NCBI RefSeq assembly: GCF_000225505.1
Contig: NZ_BACI01000056.1
Span: 148,440-212,439 of the forward strand
Length of the DNA: 64,000 nt
Reading direction: 5' to 3'
Source: Gordonia alkanivorans NBRC 16433
Lineage (GTDB): Bacteria; Actinomycetota; Actinomycetes; Mycobacteriales; Mycobacteriaceae
Shown here: positions 49,289-58,212 of the stretch, piece by piece
How the letters are laid out: each line of letters begins with the position of its first letter
Numbering within the stretch: position 1 is the stretch's first letter
The notes under the pieces: model-generated
Told to the model about the DNA's origin: nothing
The model's database searches: none
The model's input: the letters and a program-made list of their open reading frames with translations, nothing else
Program-made: the position numbers and the translations under genes

Positions 49289-50350
49289 ATGAGCGTCACT
49301 TCCATCACGGGCGGTGCCCCGACCCCGCCCGCGGACGACGAGAACCCCTTCGGCCGACTCGGTGTGAACCCGCACGGATCCCGTCGGTCACGTGCCGTCA
49401 ACGCCTACCTCGCCCGCGTGACCTGGCCGATGATGCTCGCCGCGCGGCGAAGCCATCCGTGGGTGACGGCGCAGATGATCCAGCGGGCCCGCCCCGGACT
49501 CAACCTGACCATCGAACGGCTCAACCCGCCGCCGTCGGGGACGAGCGTCGTGCCGGTTCGCGAGACGTTCCGCGGAGGCCAGATCCGCGGTGAATGGGTG
49601 ACGGGTCGTCGTGCCGCGGAGCCGCGACCGGGCAGCCGGGTCATCTACTACCTCCACGGCAGCGGATATGTGGTGTGTTCCCCGCGCACCCACCGCGGGC
49701 TCGTCGCGCGACTGGGCAATCTGACGGAGCTGTCGGCATTCAGCCTCGACTACCGGCTCGGTCCCGAACATCCGTGGCCCTGCGCGGGAAACGATGCGAT
49801 CCGGGGCTACCGGTGGCTTCTCGCACAGGGTTATCGCGCCGAGGACATCGTGATCGCCGGCGACTCCGCCGGCGGACACCTCGCGCTCGACATCCTCGCC
49901 GTCAACCACGCGACCCGCACCCCGCAGCCCGGTTCGATGGTGCTCTTCTCCCCGCTCTACGACCCGACTTTCGATCTGGCGGTGGACAATCAGCGCAGCG
50001 GCGTCCACGACCCGATCATCAACGCGGTCACCGCGCGCAAGATCCTCCGTCTGTACACCCGGACCGCCGACCCCGACCATCCGCGCATGCGCATCCGTCT
50101 GACCCCGGGGATGACGCTTCCCAAGACGCTCATCCAGTACGGGGCCCTCGAGGTCATGGGTGCCGATGCCCGGGCCACCCACGCCGAGATCGTGGGTGCC
50201 GGTGGCGTTTCGGTGATCCAGGCGTGGCCGGACCAGGGGCATGTCTTCCAGCTGATGCCGCGGTTGTCCTTCGAGGCCCGCCAGGCCGTGGAGACCGCGG
50301 CCCGGTTCATCACGGTGACGGCACCCACTCGCACCGACTCCGCGAGCTGA
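49289..50350 (+). CDS. Hormone-sensitive lipase family esterase
   Basis: A 353-residue alpha/beta hydrolase of the HSL family. HGSGYVVCSP is a variant of the HGGG oxyanion motif, the nucleophile elbow is AGDSAGGHLAL, and the Asp/His are probably in the LIQYGALEVMGAD region and QGHVFQL. No clear signal peptide is seen. It resembles lipid esterases of mycobacteria (LipN/LipH type). The ATG at 49289 is preferred over the GTG one codon earlier because TACCGT lies 6 bases before it. Confidence 0.82.
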   Translation: MSVTSITGGAPTPPADDENPFGRLGVNPHGSRRSRAVNAYLARVTWPMMLAARRSHPWVTAQMIQRARPGLNLTIERLNPPPSGTSVVPVRETFRGGQIRGEWVTGRRAAEPRPGSRVIYYLHGSGYVVCSPRTHRGLVARLGNLTELSAFSLDYRLGPEHPWPCAGNDAIRGYRWLLAQGYRAEDIVIAGDSAGGHLALDILAVNHATRTPQPGSMVLFSPLYDPTFDLAVDNQRSGVHDPIINAVTARKILRLYTRTADPDHPRMRIRLTPGMTLPKTLIQYGALEVMGADARATHAEIVGAGGVSVIQAWPDQGHVFQLMPRLSFEARQAVETAARFITVTAPTRTDSAS

Positions 50351-50373
50351 GGCGCCGACCCGGAAAAGACACA

Positions 50374-50411
50374 ACGGCCGGTGACGACATTGGGAGATCG
50401 TCACCGGCCGT
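50374..50411 (+). terminator. Hairpin terminator after the esterase gene
   Basis: Arms ACGGCCGGTGACGA and TCGTCACCGGCCGT with a 10-base loop form a 14-bp stem 23 bases after the stop. The T-tract is weak. It lies between convergent genes. Confidence 0.78.
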
Positions 50412-50577
50412 GCGGTGTCCATCCGGACGAGGACCCACGAGGATCGCTCCACCACCGGGGGATGGTGGGCATGTATGGAGTGATCCTCGACCCGTCGACG
50501 TGATGGACACGCCCGGCGGCACCGTCGCGCCACGTGGGGGATCGTGCGCGGTGGCGCCGTCCGGGGCGCCTGGATGG

Positions 50578-51240
50578 TCAGTCCGTGAACGCCATTCGCG
50601 CGCACGCCGTGTCGAGATCGATGACGTCGGCGTACTTGGCGTCGAGGTCGAACAGATTCGCGTCGTGCACCGCGGGGTTGCGATCCCCACAGGCATCGGC
50701 GACGACCTTCGGGATGAACCCGTGCTGCATGGCGTCGGTGGCACTCGCACGCACACACCCCGAGGTCGAGACGCCGGCGACGAGCACCGAGTCGACGCCG
50801 TTGGCGACCAGTGTTGCCGCGACCGACGTGCCGAAGAACGCCGAGGCGTACTGCTTGACCACGACGACCTCGCCCGCTTGCGGACGCAGCGGCTCGACGA
50901 ACTCACCCAGGCCGTCCGGATGACCGGCCTCGAGGACACCCAGTGCGGGCACCTTCCGGACGAAGACACCGCCGTCGGCGAGGCCGGGCGTGTACTCCAC
51001 CCGCGTGTGGACGATCAGGATGCCCGCACGGCGAGCGGCCTCCAGGAGCGTGGCGCACCGGTCGACGACCTCCGGATCGGGAAGGCAGAACGGCGATCCC
51101 GGCCGGAAGTAGGCCTCGATCATGTCGATCATCAGCAGCGCGGGCCGGGAACCCCAGCCCAGCGCGCCACCGAATCCCGCCTTCGCGTAGTCGGCGGCGA
51201 TGCCGTCCGCGTCGGTGACCGTGTTCCCGTGATCGCTCAC
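50578..51240 (-). CDS. Isochorismatase family cysteine hydrolase
   Basis: A 220-residue cysteine hydrolase with the triad Asp39 (LMIDMIEAY), Lys129 (VVVKQYASAFFG) and Cys162 (GVSTSGCVRASA), typical of N-carbamoylsarcosine amidase, nicotinamidase and related enzymes. VAGVSTSGCVRASATDAMQ is the N-carbamoylsarcosine amidase-like form. Its GTG start overlaps the stop of the ABC ATPase by four bases, so it is the last gene of the transport operon and probably acts on the imported compound or a breakdown product of it. Confidence 0.85.
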   Translation of the reverse strand: MSDHGNTVTDADGIAADYAKAGFGGALGWGSRPALLMIDMIEAYFRPGSPFCLPDPEVVDRCATLLEAARRAGILIVHTRVEYTPGLADGGVFVRKVPALGVLEAGHPDGLGEFVEPLRPQAGEVVVVKQYASAFFGTSVAATLVANGVDSVLVAGVSTSGCVRASATDAMQHGFIPKVVADACGDRNPAVHDANLFDLDAKYADVIDLDTACARMAFTD

Positions 51241-52811
51241 GCGACGACCTCCACCTTCTGTTCGCACGCCTCCAGGAGAGCCTGCTCGCTGAGTTCGGCC
51301 CGCGGCAGTTCTGCCACGACCTCTCCATGGTGCAGGACGAGGACACGGTGGCAGATCGCCGCGAGTTGCTCGTGATCACCGGAGAACACCAGGACCGACG
51401 CACCGTCGGCGGCGAGGTCGGCGACCCGGTCCAACAGCTGACGTGACGCACCGGCGTCGACGCCCTGGGTGGGCTCGTCGAGCAGGAGCACGGTCGGGTC
51501 GAGGTGCAACCACTTGGACAACACGATCTTCTGCTGGTTGCCGCCGCTGAACTGGCGGATCGGCCAATGCGGTTGCGCCGGAACGGCACCGGATTCCTCG
51601 ACGAGGTCGACCGCGGTCGACCGTTCCTTGCGCCAGTTGGTCGCGACACCGAACTTGGTGAACGAACCCAGGCTCGGCAGCGTGACGTTCTCGGCGGCGG
51701 ATGCGTCGAGCCAGACTCCGTCGCGATGACGGTTGCCCGGGACCAACGCCAGGCCGGCGGCGATGGCGGCCCGGGGTCGGTTCGGTTCGACGGTGGTGCC
51801 GTCGACGGTGACCGTGCCCCCGGTGCGCGGCAGCTTGCCGGCCAGGACCAGCGGCAGTTCTTCGTGACCCATGCCGGCCAGGCCGGTGAACCCGACGATC
51901 TCGCCCTTCTCGACGGTGACCGAGAGATCCTTCACCACACCGCCACTCACGTTCTCCAGCACGAGCTGTGCAGGTGTGGCACCGGCGCGTTCCGGCGGAT
52001 CCGGGTAGTAGTCCGTCAGCCGCCGTCCGAGGATGTCGGCGACCAGGTCCGAGCGGGTGAGTCCCGCGGTGGACCGGGTGAGAACCCGCTTGCCGTCACG
52101 CAGCACGGTGACGGAGTCGCAGTCGTCGAGCACCTCGCTGAGCCGGTGGCTGACGAAGATGACGCTCGAACCCAGTTCGGCGACACTGCGCATCATGGCG
52201 GTGACCTGTGCCGCCTCGCTGTGCGACAGCGACGCCGTCGGTTCGTCGAGAATGAACAGGTGACCTTCGTGCCCGTCACCGAGCGCGCGAACCGCTCGGA
52301 CCAGACCGACGAGCGCACGCTGCGCAGGGCTGAGGTCGGCGACCAAGGTGTTGAGCGGCAGCTCGATGCCGAGACGTTCGGCGATCTCGCGGCAGGCCTT
52401 GGCCTCCTGGCGATCACGCACCCAGCCGAAGCCACGGGTGCCGTAACCGGTTGCGACGCCGATGTTCTCGAGCACCGTCATCTCCGGGGCGAGACCCAGG
52501 TCCTGATGGATGACGGCGATGCCGTGCTCGGCCGGGTTGCGCACCGGCAGGTCGAGCTCGCGACCGAACAGACGCACCCGACCGCTGTCCGGCCGGTAGT
52601 AACCGGCCAGGCACTTGATCATCGTCGACTTGCTACTGCCGTTCTGTCCGCACAGGGCGTGAACCTCGCCGCGCTTGACCTCCCAGTCGAGCGGGTGCAG
52701 CGCGTAGTTGCCGTCGAACTGCTTCGACAGACCCTCGATCTGCAGTGCGGGACCCGCGGTACCGCCCCCTCCCCGACCCGGGAGGGTGGCGGCCGCCGAC
52801 TCCGGCGTCAT
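51237..52811 (-). CDS. Sugar-type ABC transporter ATPase (RbsA-like, two domains)
   Basis: A 524-residue ATPase with two nucleotide-binding domains, as in RbsA/MglA. The first has signature LSPAQRALVG and Walker B LFILDEPTASL. Its Walker A reads GQNGSSKST: the Gly before the Lys is Ser, an uncommon change. The second domain lacks a normal Walker A (FTGLAGMGHEE), as usual in this family, and has SGGNQQKIVLSKWL and LLLDEPTQGVD. ATG at 52811 shares a base with the permease stop (TGATG). Substrate may be a sugar or another compound. Confidence 0.87.
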   Translation of the reverse strand: MTPESAAATLPGRGGGGTAGPALQIEGLSKQFDGNYALHPLDWEVKRGEVHALCGQNGSSKSTMIKCLAGYYRPDSGRVRLFGRELDLPVRNPAEHGIAVIHQDLGLAPEMTVLENIGVATGYGTRGFGWVRDRQEAKACREIAERLGIELPLNTLVADLSPAQRALVGLVRAVRALGDGHEGHLFILDEPTASLSHSEAAQVTAMMRSVAELGSSVIFVSHRLSEVLDDCDSVTVLRDGKRVLTRSTAGLTRSDLVADILGRRLTDYYPDPPERAGATPAQLVLENVSGGVVKDLSVTVEKGEIVGFTGLAGMGHEELPLVLAGKLPRTGGTVTVDGTTVEPNRPRAAIAAGLALVPGNRHRDGVWLDASAAENVTLPSLGSFTKFGVATNWRKERSTAVDLVEESGAVPAQPHWPIRQFSGGNQQKIVLSKWLHLDPTVLLLDEPTQGVDAGASRQLLDRVADLAADGASVLVFSGDHEQLAAICHRVLVLHHGEVVAELPRAELSEQALLEACEQKVEVVA

Positions 52812-53848
52812 CACGCGGCTCCGCGACGCTTGCCGACGAGCTTGGCGAGGGCGACGGCGATCATCAGTGCCAGACCGTTGAACAGCGGGCTGACCCACGA
52901 TGCCGCGCCGGCCAGCTGGAGGCCGGTGATGCCGACGACCAGGAGGTAGACCGCGACGAGGGTGCCGATCGCGTTGAAGCGGCCGACGGTGATCGCGGTG
53001 GCACCGAGGAACGTCGCGGCGAACGGGGCCAGGAGGTACTGGCTGCCGATGCCGGGATCGATCGCGCCGAGGTTGCCGACCAGGATGATGCCGATCAGGG
53101 CACCGGCCACACCCGAGACCACGTAGGTGATCGTGCGGATACGTGCCACCGAGATACCCGCCAGCAGAGCGGCATCACGGTTGCCGCCGATGAACAGCAT
53201 GTAGCGGCCCATCGGGGTGCGCTGGTACACGAACCACAGCACGGCCACGAGCAGCCAGCCGTACCAGGTGGTCATCGGCAGGCCCAGGAGCTTGGCCCGC
53301 GAGAGCTCCACGTAGAAGTCCGGGACGCCGGTGACGATCTTGGACCCCGTGATGGCGTATCCGATGCCCGAGAGGGCGGTGAACATGCCGAGTGTCGTGA
53401 TGAACGAGTCCACCCCGACCTTCACGACCAGAAGGGCGTTGATCAGGCCGACGATGAGCCCGACCGCCAGAGCAGCCGGGATCACCGCGGCCGGCGAGTA
53501 CCCGTTGGTCGACATGACCGCGACCACACACGCACTGGTGACCATGACGCCCGGGATGGCGAGGTCGAAGTCACCGGTCCGCAGCGCCAGGGTCGCGGCC
53601 AGCGCGAGGAGCAGGATGATCGCCTGCGAGTTGACCATCGCCGAGACGATGCCCGTCGACCGGAACTCGGGCAGGAAGACGGCGCGCAGCGCGAACGCGA
53701 GCACCAGGAGTCCTACCAGCGCATAGCGTTCCACGAACGATGTGCTCTGGCGGGCTCTTGTGGAGCCCGCCACCGATTCGGTCGGTGACTTCTGGATCGC
53801 CGGTGGGCGTGAGGGGGGCGCCGCAGCGGTGCCGAGGTCATTGCTCAT
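52811..53848 (-). CDS. ABC transporter permease (RbsC-like)
   Basis: A 345-residue membrane protein with about ten helices, of the ribose/autoinducer permease family, for instance LVLAFALRAVFLPEF at the start and LLVVGITGLQLAGAA near the end. The family motif region WYGWLLVAVLWFVYQRTPMG and FIGGNRDAALLAGI is present. It follows the binding-protein remnant by 46 bases and overlaps the ATPase gene. It forms the channel of the importer. Confidence 0.85.
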   Translation of the reverse strand: MSNDLGTAAAPPSRPPAIQKSPTESVAGSTRARQSTSFVERYALVGLLVLAFALRAVFLPEFRSTGIVSAMVNSQAIILLLALAATLALRTGDFDLAIPGVMVTSACVVAVMSTNGYSPAAVIPAALAVGLIVGLINALLVVKVGVDSFITTLGMFTALSGIGYAITGSKIVTGVPDFYVELSRAKLLGLPMTTWYGWLLVAVLWFVYQRTPMGRYMLFIGGNRDAALLAGISVARIRTITYVVSGVAGALIGIILVGNLGAIDPGIGSQYLLAPFAATFLGATAITVGRFNAIGTLVAVYLLVVGITGLQLAGAASWVSPLFNGLALMIAVALAKLVGKRRGAA

Positions 53849-53894
53849 GATGTCTCCGTGTGTGTGCCGCGGGCATGCTCAGCCCGCGCGCGGA

Positions 53895-54787
53895 TCAGTT
53901 CTTGGACCAGGCCTCTTTGAACGAGTTCTGGAAATCCTTGTAATTGGGGTTCACCTCGGCGTTCGAGCCGCCGATGTTGGTCTCGTCCACCAGACGGGTG
54001 GGGATGACGATGCCCGAGGGCTGGGCGCCGGTGACCGCGCGCACCGCGTTGTCGACCATCACCCAGCCGAGCCACGCCTCCGGCGGGGCCGCCATGGTGA
54101 CGTCCTGGCCCTTGCCCGAGCGGATCGAGTCGAGGCTGGTCGCGATGCCGTCGCGGCCGAGGATCTTGGCGTCGGGGTTGGTCATGGCGACGGTCGGCTC
54201 GACGAAGGTGACGCCCGAGTCCCAGTTGGTCATCACGTAGGTGGTGTCCGGGTTGCGCTTCATCGCCGTCTCGACCTTCTGGGGGAGGTCGGTCGCGGCG
54301 TTGGCCAGGTCGATCTCCTGGATGTCCAGCGAGCAGTCGTCCGGGCAGTTCTCGCGGTAGACCTTCTCGGCTCCATTGGCCATGTTCTGGTAGATCTCGA
54401 TCGCGGTCGGCTGCGCGAAGAACGTCGACGCCGAGCAGTTGGAGTCGACCAGCGTCCATGCGGCGAGGGAGGCGCCGTCGGCGGTGTAGTCGGCGCTCAC
54501 GTTCGCGAAGACGCCGTTGGCCAGCGGCGCCGATGCGTCACCCGACAGGGCGTTGATGACCGGGATGCCCGCGCGCGCAGCGTCGTTGAGCGAGCCGGAC
54601 AGCATGGCCGGCTCGATGCCCAGCAGGACGATCGCGTCGGCCTTCTGTGCGATGGCCTGCGCCATGCCCTCGTTGAACTTGTTCGTCTGGCCCCGGCGAA
54701 GTTCTCGATGCGGAGGGTGGCGACGCTGTACGACTTCAGGTCGGGTGAGTCGTGCACCGCCTTGGTGAACGCGGCGCACTCCTCGGT
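53895..54787 (-). pseudogene. Truncated sugar ABC transporter substrate-binding protein
   Basis: The C-terminal part encodes a Peripla_BP_4-type binding protein: NKFNEGMAQAIAQKADAIV, ALSGDASAPLA, TTYVMTNWD and the end NPNYKDFQNSFKEAWSKN. It lacks a signal peptide and lipobox. The stretch at about 54700-54787 reads as binding protein only in another frame (EECAAFTKAVHDSPDLK), and a missing base in the four-C run at 54691-54694 (plus strand) would rejoin it. In the frame of the upstream fragment the whole stretch stays open, so one 407-residue chimeric product would be predicted. Without a signal it could not serve the permease. Confidence 0.7.
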
Positions 54788-54801
54788 CGAAGTTCTCGAT
54801 G
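54697..54801. repeat. 14-bp direct repeat at the chimera junction
   Basis: CGAAGTTCTCGATG occurs at 54697-54710 and at 54788-54801, 91 bases apart, encoding IENF in both contexts. The distance is not a multiple of three, so the two copies lie in different frames. They mark the zone where the CoA-transferase fragment meets the binding protein. Confidence 0.85.
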
Positions 54802-55118
54802 AGGATGTCGGCGGTCGCGATCAGGTCGCGGGCGATCTGCTGGCCTTCCGGGGTCCGCAGGTTGCAGGTCACCGACTTCTTGTTCCGGCCGACGACAGGC
54901 CACCAGAGTGACTGTCCCTGAGCGCTTTTGCGGCCCCACTGACGCATCGGGTCACCACGGCCCGGATCCTCCAGCTTGATGACCTCGGCGCCGAAATCGG
55001 CGAGCAGCTGGCCGCAGAACGGTCCGGCCAGGAGCTGGCCCATCTCGACGACGCGCAGATCGGACAGCGGTCCGACCTGGTCGTGCTCGGGGGCGGTCTG
55101 AATGGTCTCGTTGCTCAT
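54788..55118 (-). pseudogene. CaiB/BaiF CoA-transferase, N-terminal fragment
   Basis: About 110 residues beginning MSNETIQTAPEHDQVG and running into LRVVEMGQLLAGPFCGQLLA, DFGAEVIKLEDPGRGDPMRQ and TPEGQQIARDLIATADILIE, the standard N-terminus of family III CoA-transferases (normally about 400 residues). It stops at ILIENF and continues out of frame into the binding protein. AGGAAG precedes the ATG. The rest of the enzyme is missing. CoA-transferases of this family often stand next to HMG-CoA lyase-like genes, as here. Confidence 0.75.
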
Positions 55119-55326
55119 CTCGTACTTCCTGTTCGTTGGGAGTCCGATGCGCCGGGCCGGATGGATGTATGCGTCATCGCCACCACACGCAGGGGTTTGC
55201 GCGGGCGCTCGGGATGAAGAAGGGGTCACCGGGCCGTCGACGGCCCCTTTGTTCGCAAGCGGTATGTGGTCTGTCGGAGTGGGTTCCGGATGTTCTCCGG
55301 GTCGGTCTGGTTACGTCGGTGGGGCG

Positions 55327-56022
55327 TCAGGCGAGGATGGCGCCGATGCCGTCACGGGTGTTGTCTGTACCGATGGTCGGGTTGCTCATCGCGCCCAGCA
55401 TCGCGGTGCGGGCGTTGTGCAGGTGGCAGCGCATGACCGCCTCCACCCAGTCGGAGTTGCCGGCCCGGACCGCCGCGACGATCTCGAAATGATGAGAAAG
55501 GCTGCGCGACAAGCTGTCCTCGGTGAAGTGCTGGTAGTTGCGGGTCGCCAAGGAGATGTGCCGGACCGACGTCAGCGTCGCCTCGAGCTGCAGACTCTCG
55601 GCCTTCTCGATCAACGTCGCATGGAACTTGCGGTTCAACCGGGCGATCTCGCTGAAGTCACGATCTCCACCGGGGCGGCCGTGCTCGTGCATACGAACGG
55701 CGAGTTCTTCGAGTTCGTCGATCTCGTCGTCGTTCAGCCGGCCCACCGCTTTGCCGGTGGCCACCGGCTCGAGAAGCAAACGGAGATCGAAGATCTCGTT
55801 CAGCCTGGCCTCCGACCAGGTCGCCACGCGGGCGCCCTTGTTCGGGGACATCTCGACCAGACCCTCGACGGCCAATCGCGACAGCGCTTCTCGCACCGGC
55901 GTACGACTGACCTCGAGGATCTCGGCCAGTTCGACCTCGGCGAGCCGATCACCCGGTTTCCATCGACCTTCGAGGATCTTCGCGCGGAGGAGATCCGTGG
56001 CGCGCTGTGATGCCTGAGACAC
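55327..56022 (-). CDS. GntR family regulator (FadR subfamily)
   Basis: A 231-residue regulator. The N-terminal winged helix is seen in GDRLAEVELAEILEVSRTPV and REALSRLAVEGLVEMSPNKG, followed by an FCD-type helical effector domain with metal-binding His in KFHATLIEKA, and later histidines in SHHFEIV. The start is GTG at 56022 with AGGAGG 5 bases upstream. It probably controls the transport and breakdown genes on either side. TTGCATACAT near its start and upstream of the lyase may be its sites. Confidence 0.88.
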   Translation of the reverse strand: MSQASQRATDLLRAKILEGRWKPGDRLAEVELAEILEVSRTPVREALSRLAVEGLVEMSPNKGARVATWSEARLNEIFDLRLLLEPVATGKAVGRLNDDEIDELEELAVRMHEHGRPGGDRDFSEIARLNRKFHATLIEKAESLQLEATLTSVRHISLATRNYQHFTEDSLSRSLSHHFEIVAAVRAGNSDWVEAVMRCHLHNARTAMLGAMSNPTIGTDNTRDGIGAILA

Positions 56023-56036
56023 TCTTACCTCCTAGA

Positions 56037-56141
56037 TTGCATACATGTTAGCCCGGCGACAGTCGGCCTACAACCGAAAACTCGTTAATTACTGGAACTT
56101 CTTACGTAATGGACACATGACGTCCGTCCACTTGCATACAT
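56037..56141. promoter_or_regulatory. Two TTGCATACAT sites between the GntR and lyase genes
   Basis: TTGCATACAT occurs at 56037-56046, next to the regulator's ribosome site, and at 56132-56141, about 25 bases before the lyase start. A similar TTGTATGCA occurs at 57540-57548 upstream of the response regulator gene. Two equal sites in a divergent region are typical of GntR autoregulation. TTACGTAA at 56102-56109 is also palindromic. Confidence 0.55.
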
Positions 56142-56166
56142 TCTGCGGCTGGGGGAACATCCGGGC

Positions 56167-57154
56167 ATGGCAAACAACACGGCGTCCGAGCAGCCGGACA
56201 CAGTCATGCCCCACACCCGTCCTCCGTAACCTCCTCGTCGGTCACGCCCGAGTCGGTCACGATCGTCGAGGTATCGCCGCGCGACGGCCTGCAGAACGAG
56301 GCGACGCTCCTGCCGACCGAGACCAAACTCGAACTCATCGATCATCTGGTGGCAGCGGGTCTCCGTCGAATCGAGGCGACGAGCTTCGTCCATCCCAAGC
56401 GGGTCCCGCAGATGGCCGATGCCGAGGCGGTCTCCGCTGCCCTGCCGCGCGGCGAGGTCTCCTGGATCGGATTGGTCCTGAACGAGCGCGGACTCGATCG
56501 CGCCATCGCGGCCGGTCTCGACGAGGTCAACATCGTGGTCGTCGCGTCGGACACCTTCAGCCGGCGCAACCAGGGAACCAGCACCGACGAGGGCGTCGAC
56601 CTGTGGAATCGTCTCGCCAAGCGGGCATCGGATGCGGGCCTGAAGACCACCGTGACCATCGCCGCCGCCTTCGGCTGCCCGTTCGAGGGCGAGGTCCCCG
56701 TCGAGCGGGTGGCCGACCTGCTCCGACGGTGCAGCGATGTACAGCCCGATGAGATCGCCCTGGCCGACACGATCGGCGTCGGAGTTCCGGCACAGGTCGT
56801 CGCACTGGCCGACGCAGCCCGCCGGGAAGCCCCCGGGATGCCGCTGCGCTGGCACTTCCACAACACACGGAACACCGGCTATGCCAACGCTCTCACTGCG
56901 CTGCAGCTCGGGGCGTCGGCCCTCGACGCGAGCCTCGGCGGTATCGGGGATGCCCGTTCGCCCCGGCCGCGACGGGCAACATCGCCACCGAGGACCTCTG
57001 GTACCTCCTCGACCGCAGCGGATGCGACACCGGCGTCGACCCGTCCGTACTCATCGACGGCGCCCGCCGGCTCGGCGAGATGCTCGGGACGACGGTGCCG
57101 GGCCAGCTGTCCCGCGCGGGCCTGTTTCCCCCGGCCGAACTCCCGTCCGCCTGA
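56167..57154 (+). pseudogene. Hydroxymethylglutaryl-CoA lyase-like gene with two frameshifts
   Basis: The parts are a DRE-TIM aldolase: VEVSPRDGLQNE, VEATSFVHPK-like IEATSFVHPKRVPQMAD, TFSRRNQGTSTDE, and a late HFHNTRNTGYANAL and LGGIG. The frame of the conserved domain has no start codon upstream of 56349; joining it to the ATG at 56167 needs one more base in the CCCC run at 56209-56212. After GGIG the frame needs one more base in the GGGG run at 56946-56949 to continue as CPFAPAATGNIATEDLW to the stop at 57154. Either it is a pseudogene or the sequence has two homopolymer errors. Confidence 0.8.
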
Positions 57155-57185
57155 TCAGATCCCGGTTCGAGAAAGCGGAAAGACC

Positions 57186-57506
57186 ATGGCACGAGGCCTC
57201 TACATCGCCTTCACCCATCCGCGTGACGAGTCCGTCGAGGACGAGTTCAACGAGTGGTACACCACCCATCACCTTCCGGAAATACTTGCAACGGAGGGCG
57301 TCACGAGCGCGGTGCGATAGAAGTCGGCCGATCCCGAGGCCACCCCCCGGTACATGGCTGCCTACACGCTCGACGGTGATCTCCCCGAGATCGTCGCCCG
57401 GATCCATGCCGACGCGGGCAACCGGACGCCGACCACCGCCTCGCGCACCGACCCGGGCTCGGAGTTCCGTCTGTTCGAGTTCATCGAGGAGCAGCACGCC
57501 GAGTAA
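57186..57506 (+). pseudogene. EthD-like small protein with in-frame TAG
   Basis: A 106-codon frame, beginning MARGLYIAFTHPRDESVEDE and FNEWYTTHHLPEIL, which is the pattern of small dimeric alpha/beta-barrel (EthD-like) proteins. It is interrupted at 57318-57320 by TAG, after SAVR; the same frame continues as KSADPEATPRYMAAYTLDGD and ends at 57506. A tyrosine codon (TAC or TAT) is the likely ancestor. It lies 31 bases after the lyase and was probably in the same operon. Confidence 0.75.
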
Positions 57507-57563
57507 GGCCCCGAAACCCGTGTAACCGGGTGAAACGCGTTGTATGCACCGTATTCTGGGGCG

Positions 57564-58202
57564 ATGGAAACCCTCGTGACCGCGGTCGTCGTCGACGATC
57601 ACCCGTTCTTCCGGGACGGGGTGTCGCGGGGTCTCACGCAAAGCGGTCGGGTGCGGGTGGTCGGCGAGGCCGCTGACGGCGCCGCCGGCCTCGAACTCAT
57701 CCGGCGCGAGAACCCCGACGTCGCCGTCGTCGACCATCAGATGCCGGGGATGACCGGCGTCGAGCTGGCCCACGCGGTCACCCGCGACAAGCTGCCGACG
57801 CGTGTCCTCCTGCTGTCCGCGGTCACCGAGGGACCCATCGTCTTCCGGGCGCTGCAGGAGGGCGCCGCCGGTTACCTGTCGAAGGATGCCGACCGCGACG
57901 AGATCGTCGGCGCGGTGACCCGGGTCGCCAAGGGCGAGACCGTGGTACCCCCGGGGCTCGCGGCCGGCCTGGCCGGGGAGATTAGAGCCCAGACCCAGCG
58001 GGACGCACCGGCCCTGAGTGAACGCGAACGGCAGGTCCTCGCCGGTTTCGCACGCGGACAGTCGATTCCGCAGGTTGCCGCCGAGTTGTACATCGGGGCC
58101 GCGACCGTGAAGACCCACACCCAGCGTCTCTACGAGAAGCTCGGGGTCTCCGACCGTGCCGCCGCGGTGGCCGAGGCGATGCGTCGTGGCCTTCTCGAAT
58201 AA
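57564..58202 (+). CDS. NarL/LuxR family response regulator
   Basis: A 212-residue two-component regulator. The receiver domain has Asp11/Asp12 (VVVDDHPFFRDG), the phosphorylated Asp57 (VAVVDHQMPGM) and the Lys of GYLSKDAD; a LuxR-type helix-turn-helix follows (LSERERQVLAGFARGQ and TVKTHTQRLYEKLGV). ATG at 57564 stands 6 bases after TATTCT, suggesting a leaderless mRNA. The kinase gene follows at once, so this is a regular pair. Its targets are not known. Confidence 0.9.
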   Translation: METLVTAVVVDDHPFFRDGVSRGLTQSGRVRVVGEAADGAAGLELIRRENPDVAVVDHQMPGMTGVELAHAVTRDKLPTRVLLLSAVTEGPIVFRALQEGAAGYLSKDADRDEIVGAVTRVAKGETVVPPGLAAGLAGEIRAQTQRDAPALSERERQVLAGFARGQSIPQVAAELYIGAATVKTHTQRLYEKLGVSDRAAAVAEAMRRGLLE

Positions 58203-58212
58203 CCGGCGGGTG

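Noticed and set aside
55231..55246. Palindrome GGGCCGTCGACGGCCC as a terminator for the GntR gene
   Set aside because: It is more than 80 bases from the stop and has no T-tract on the minus strand.
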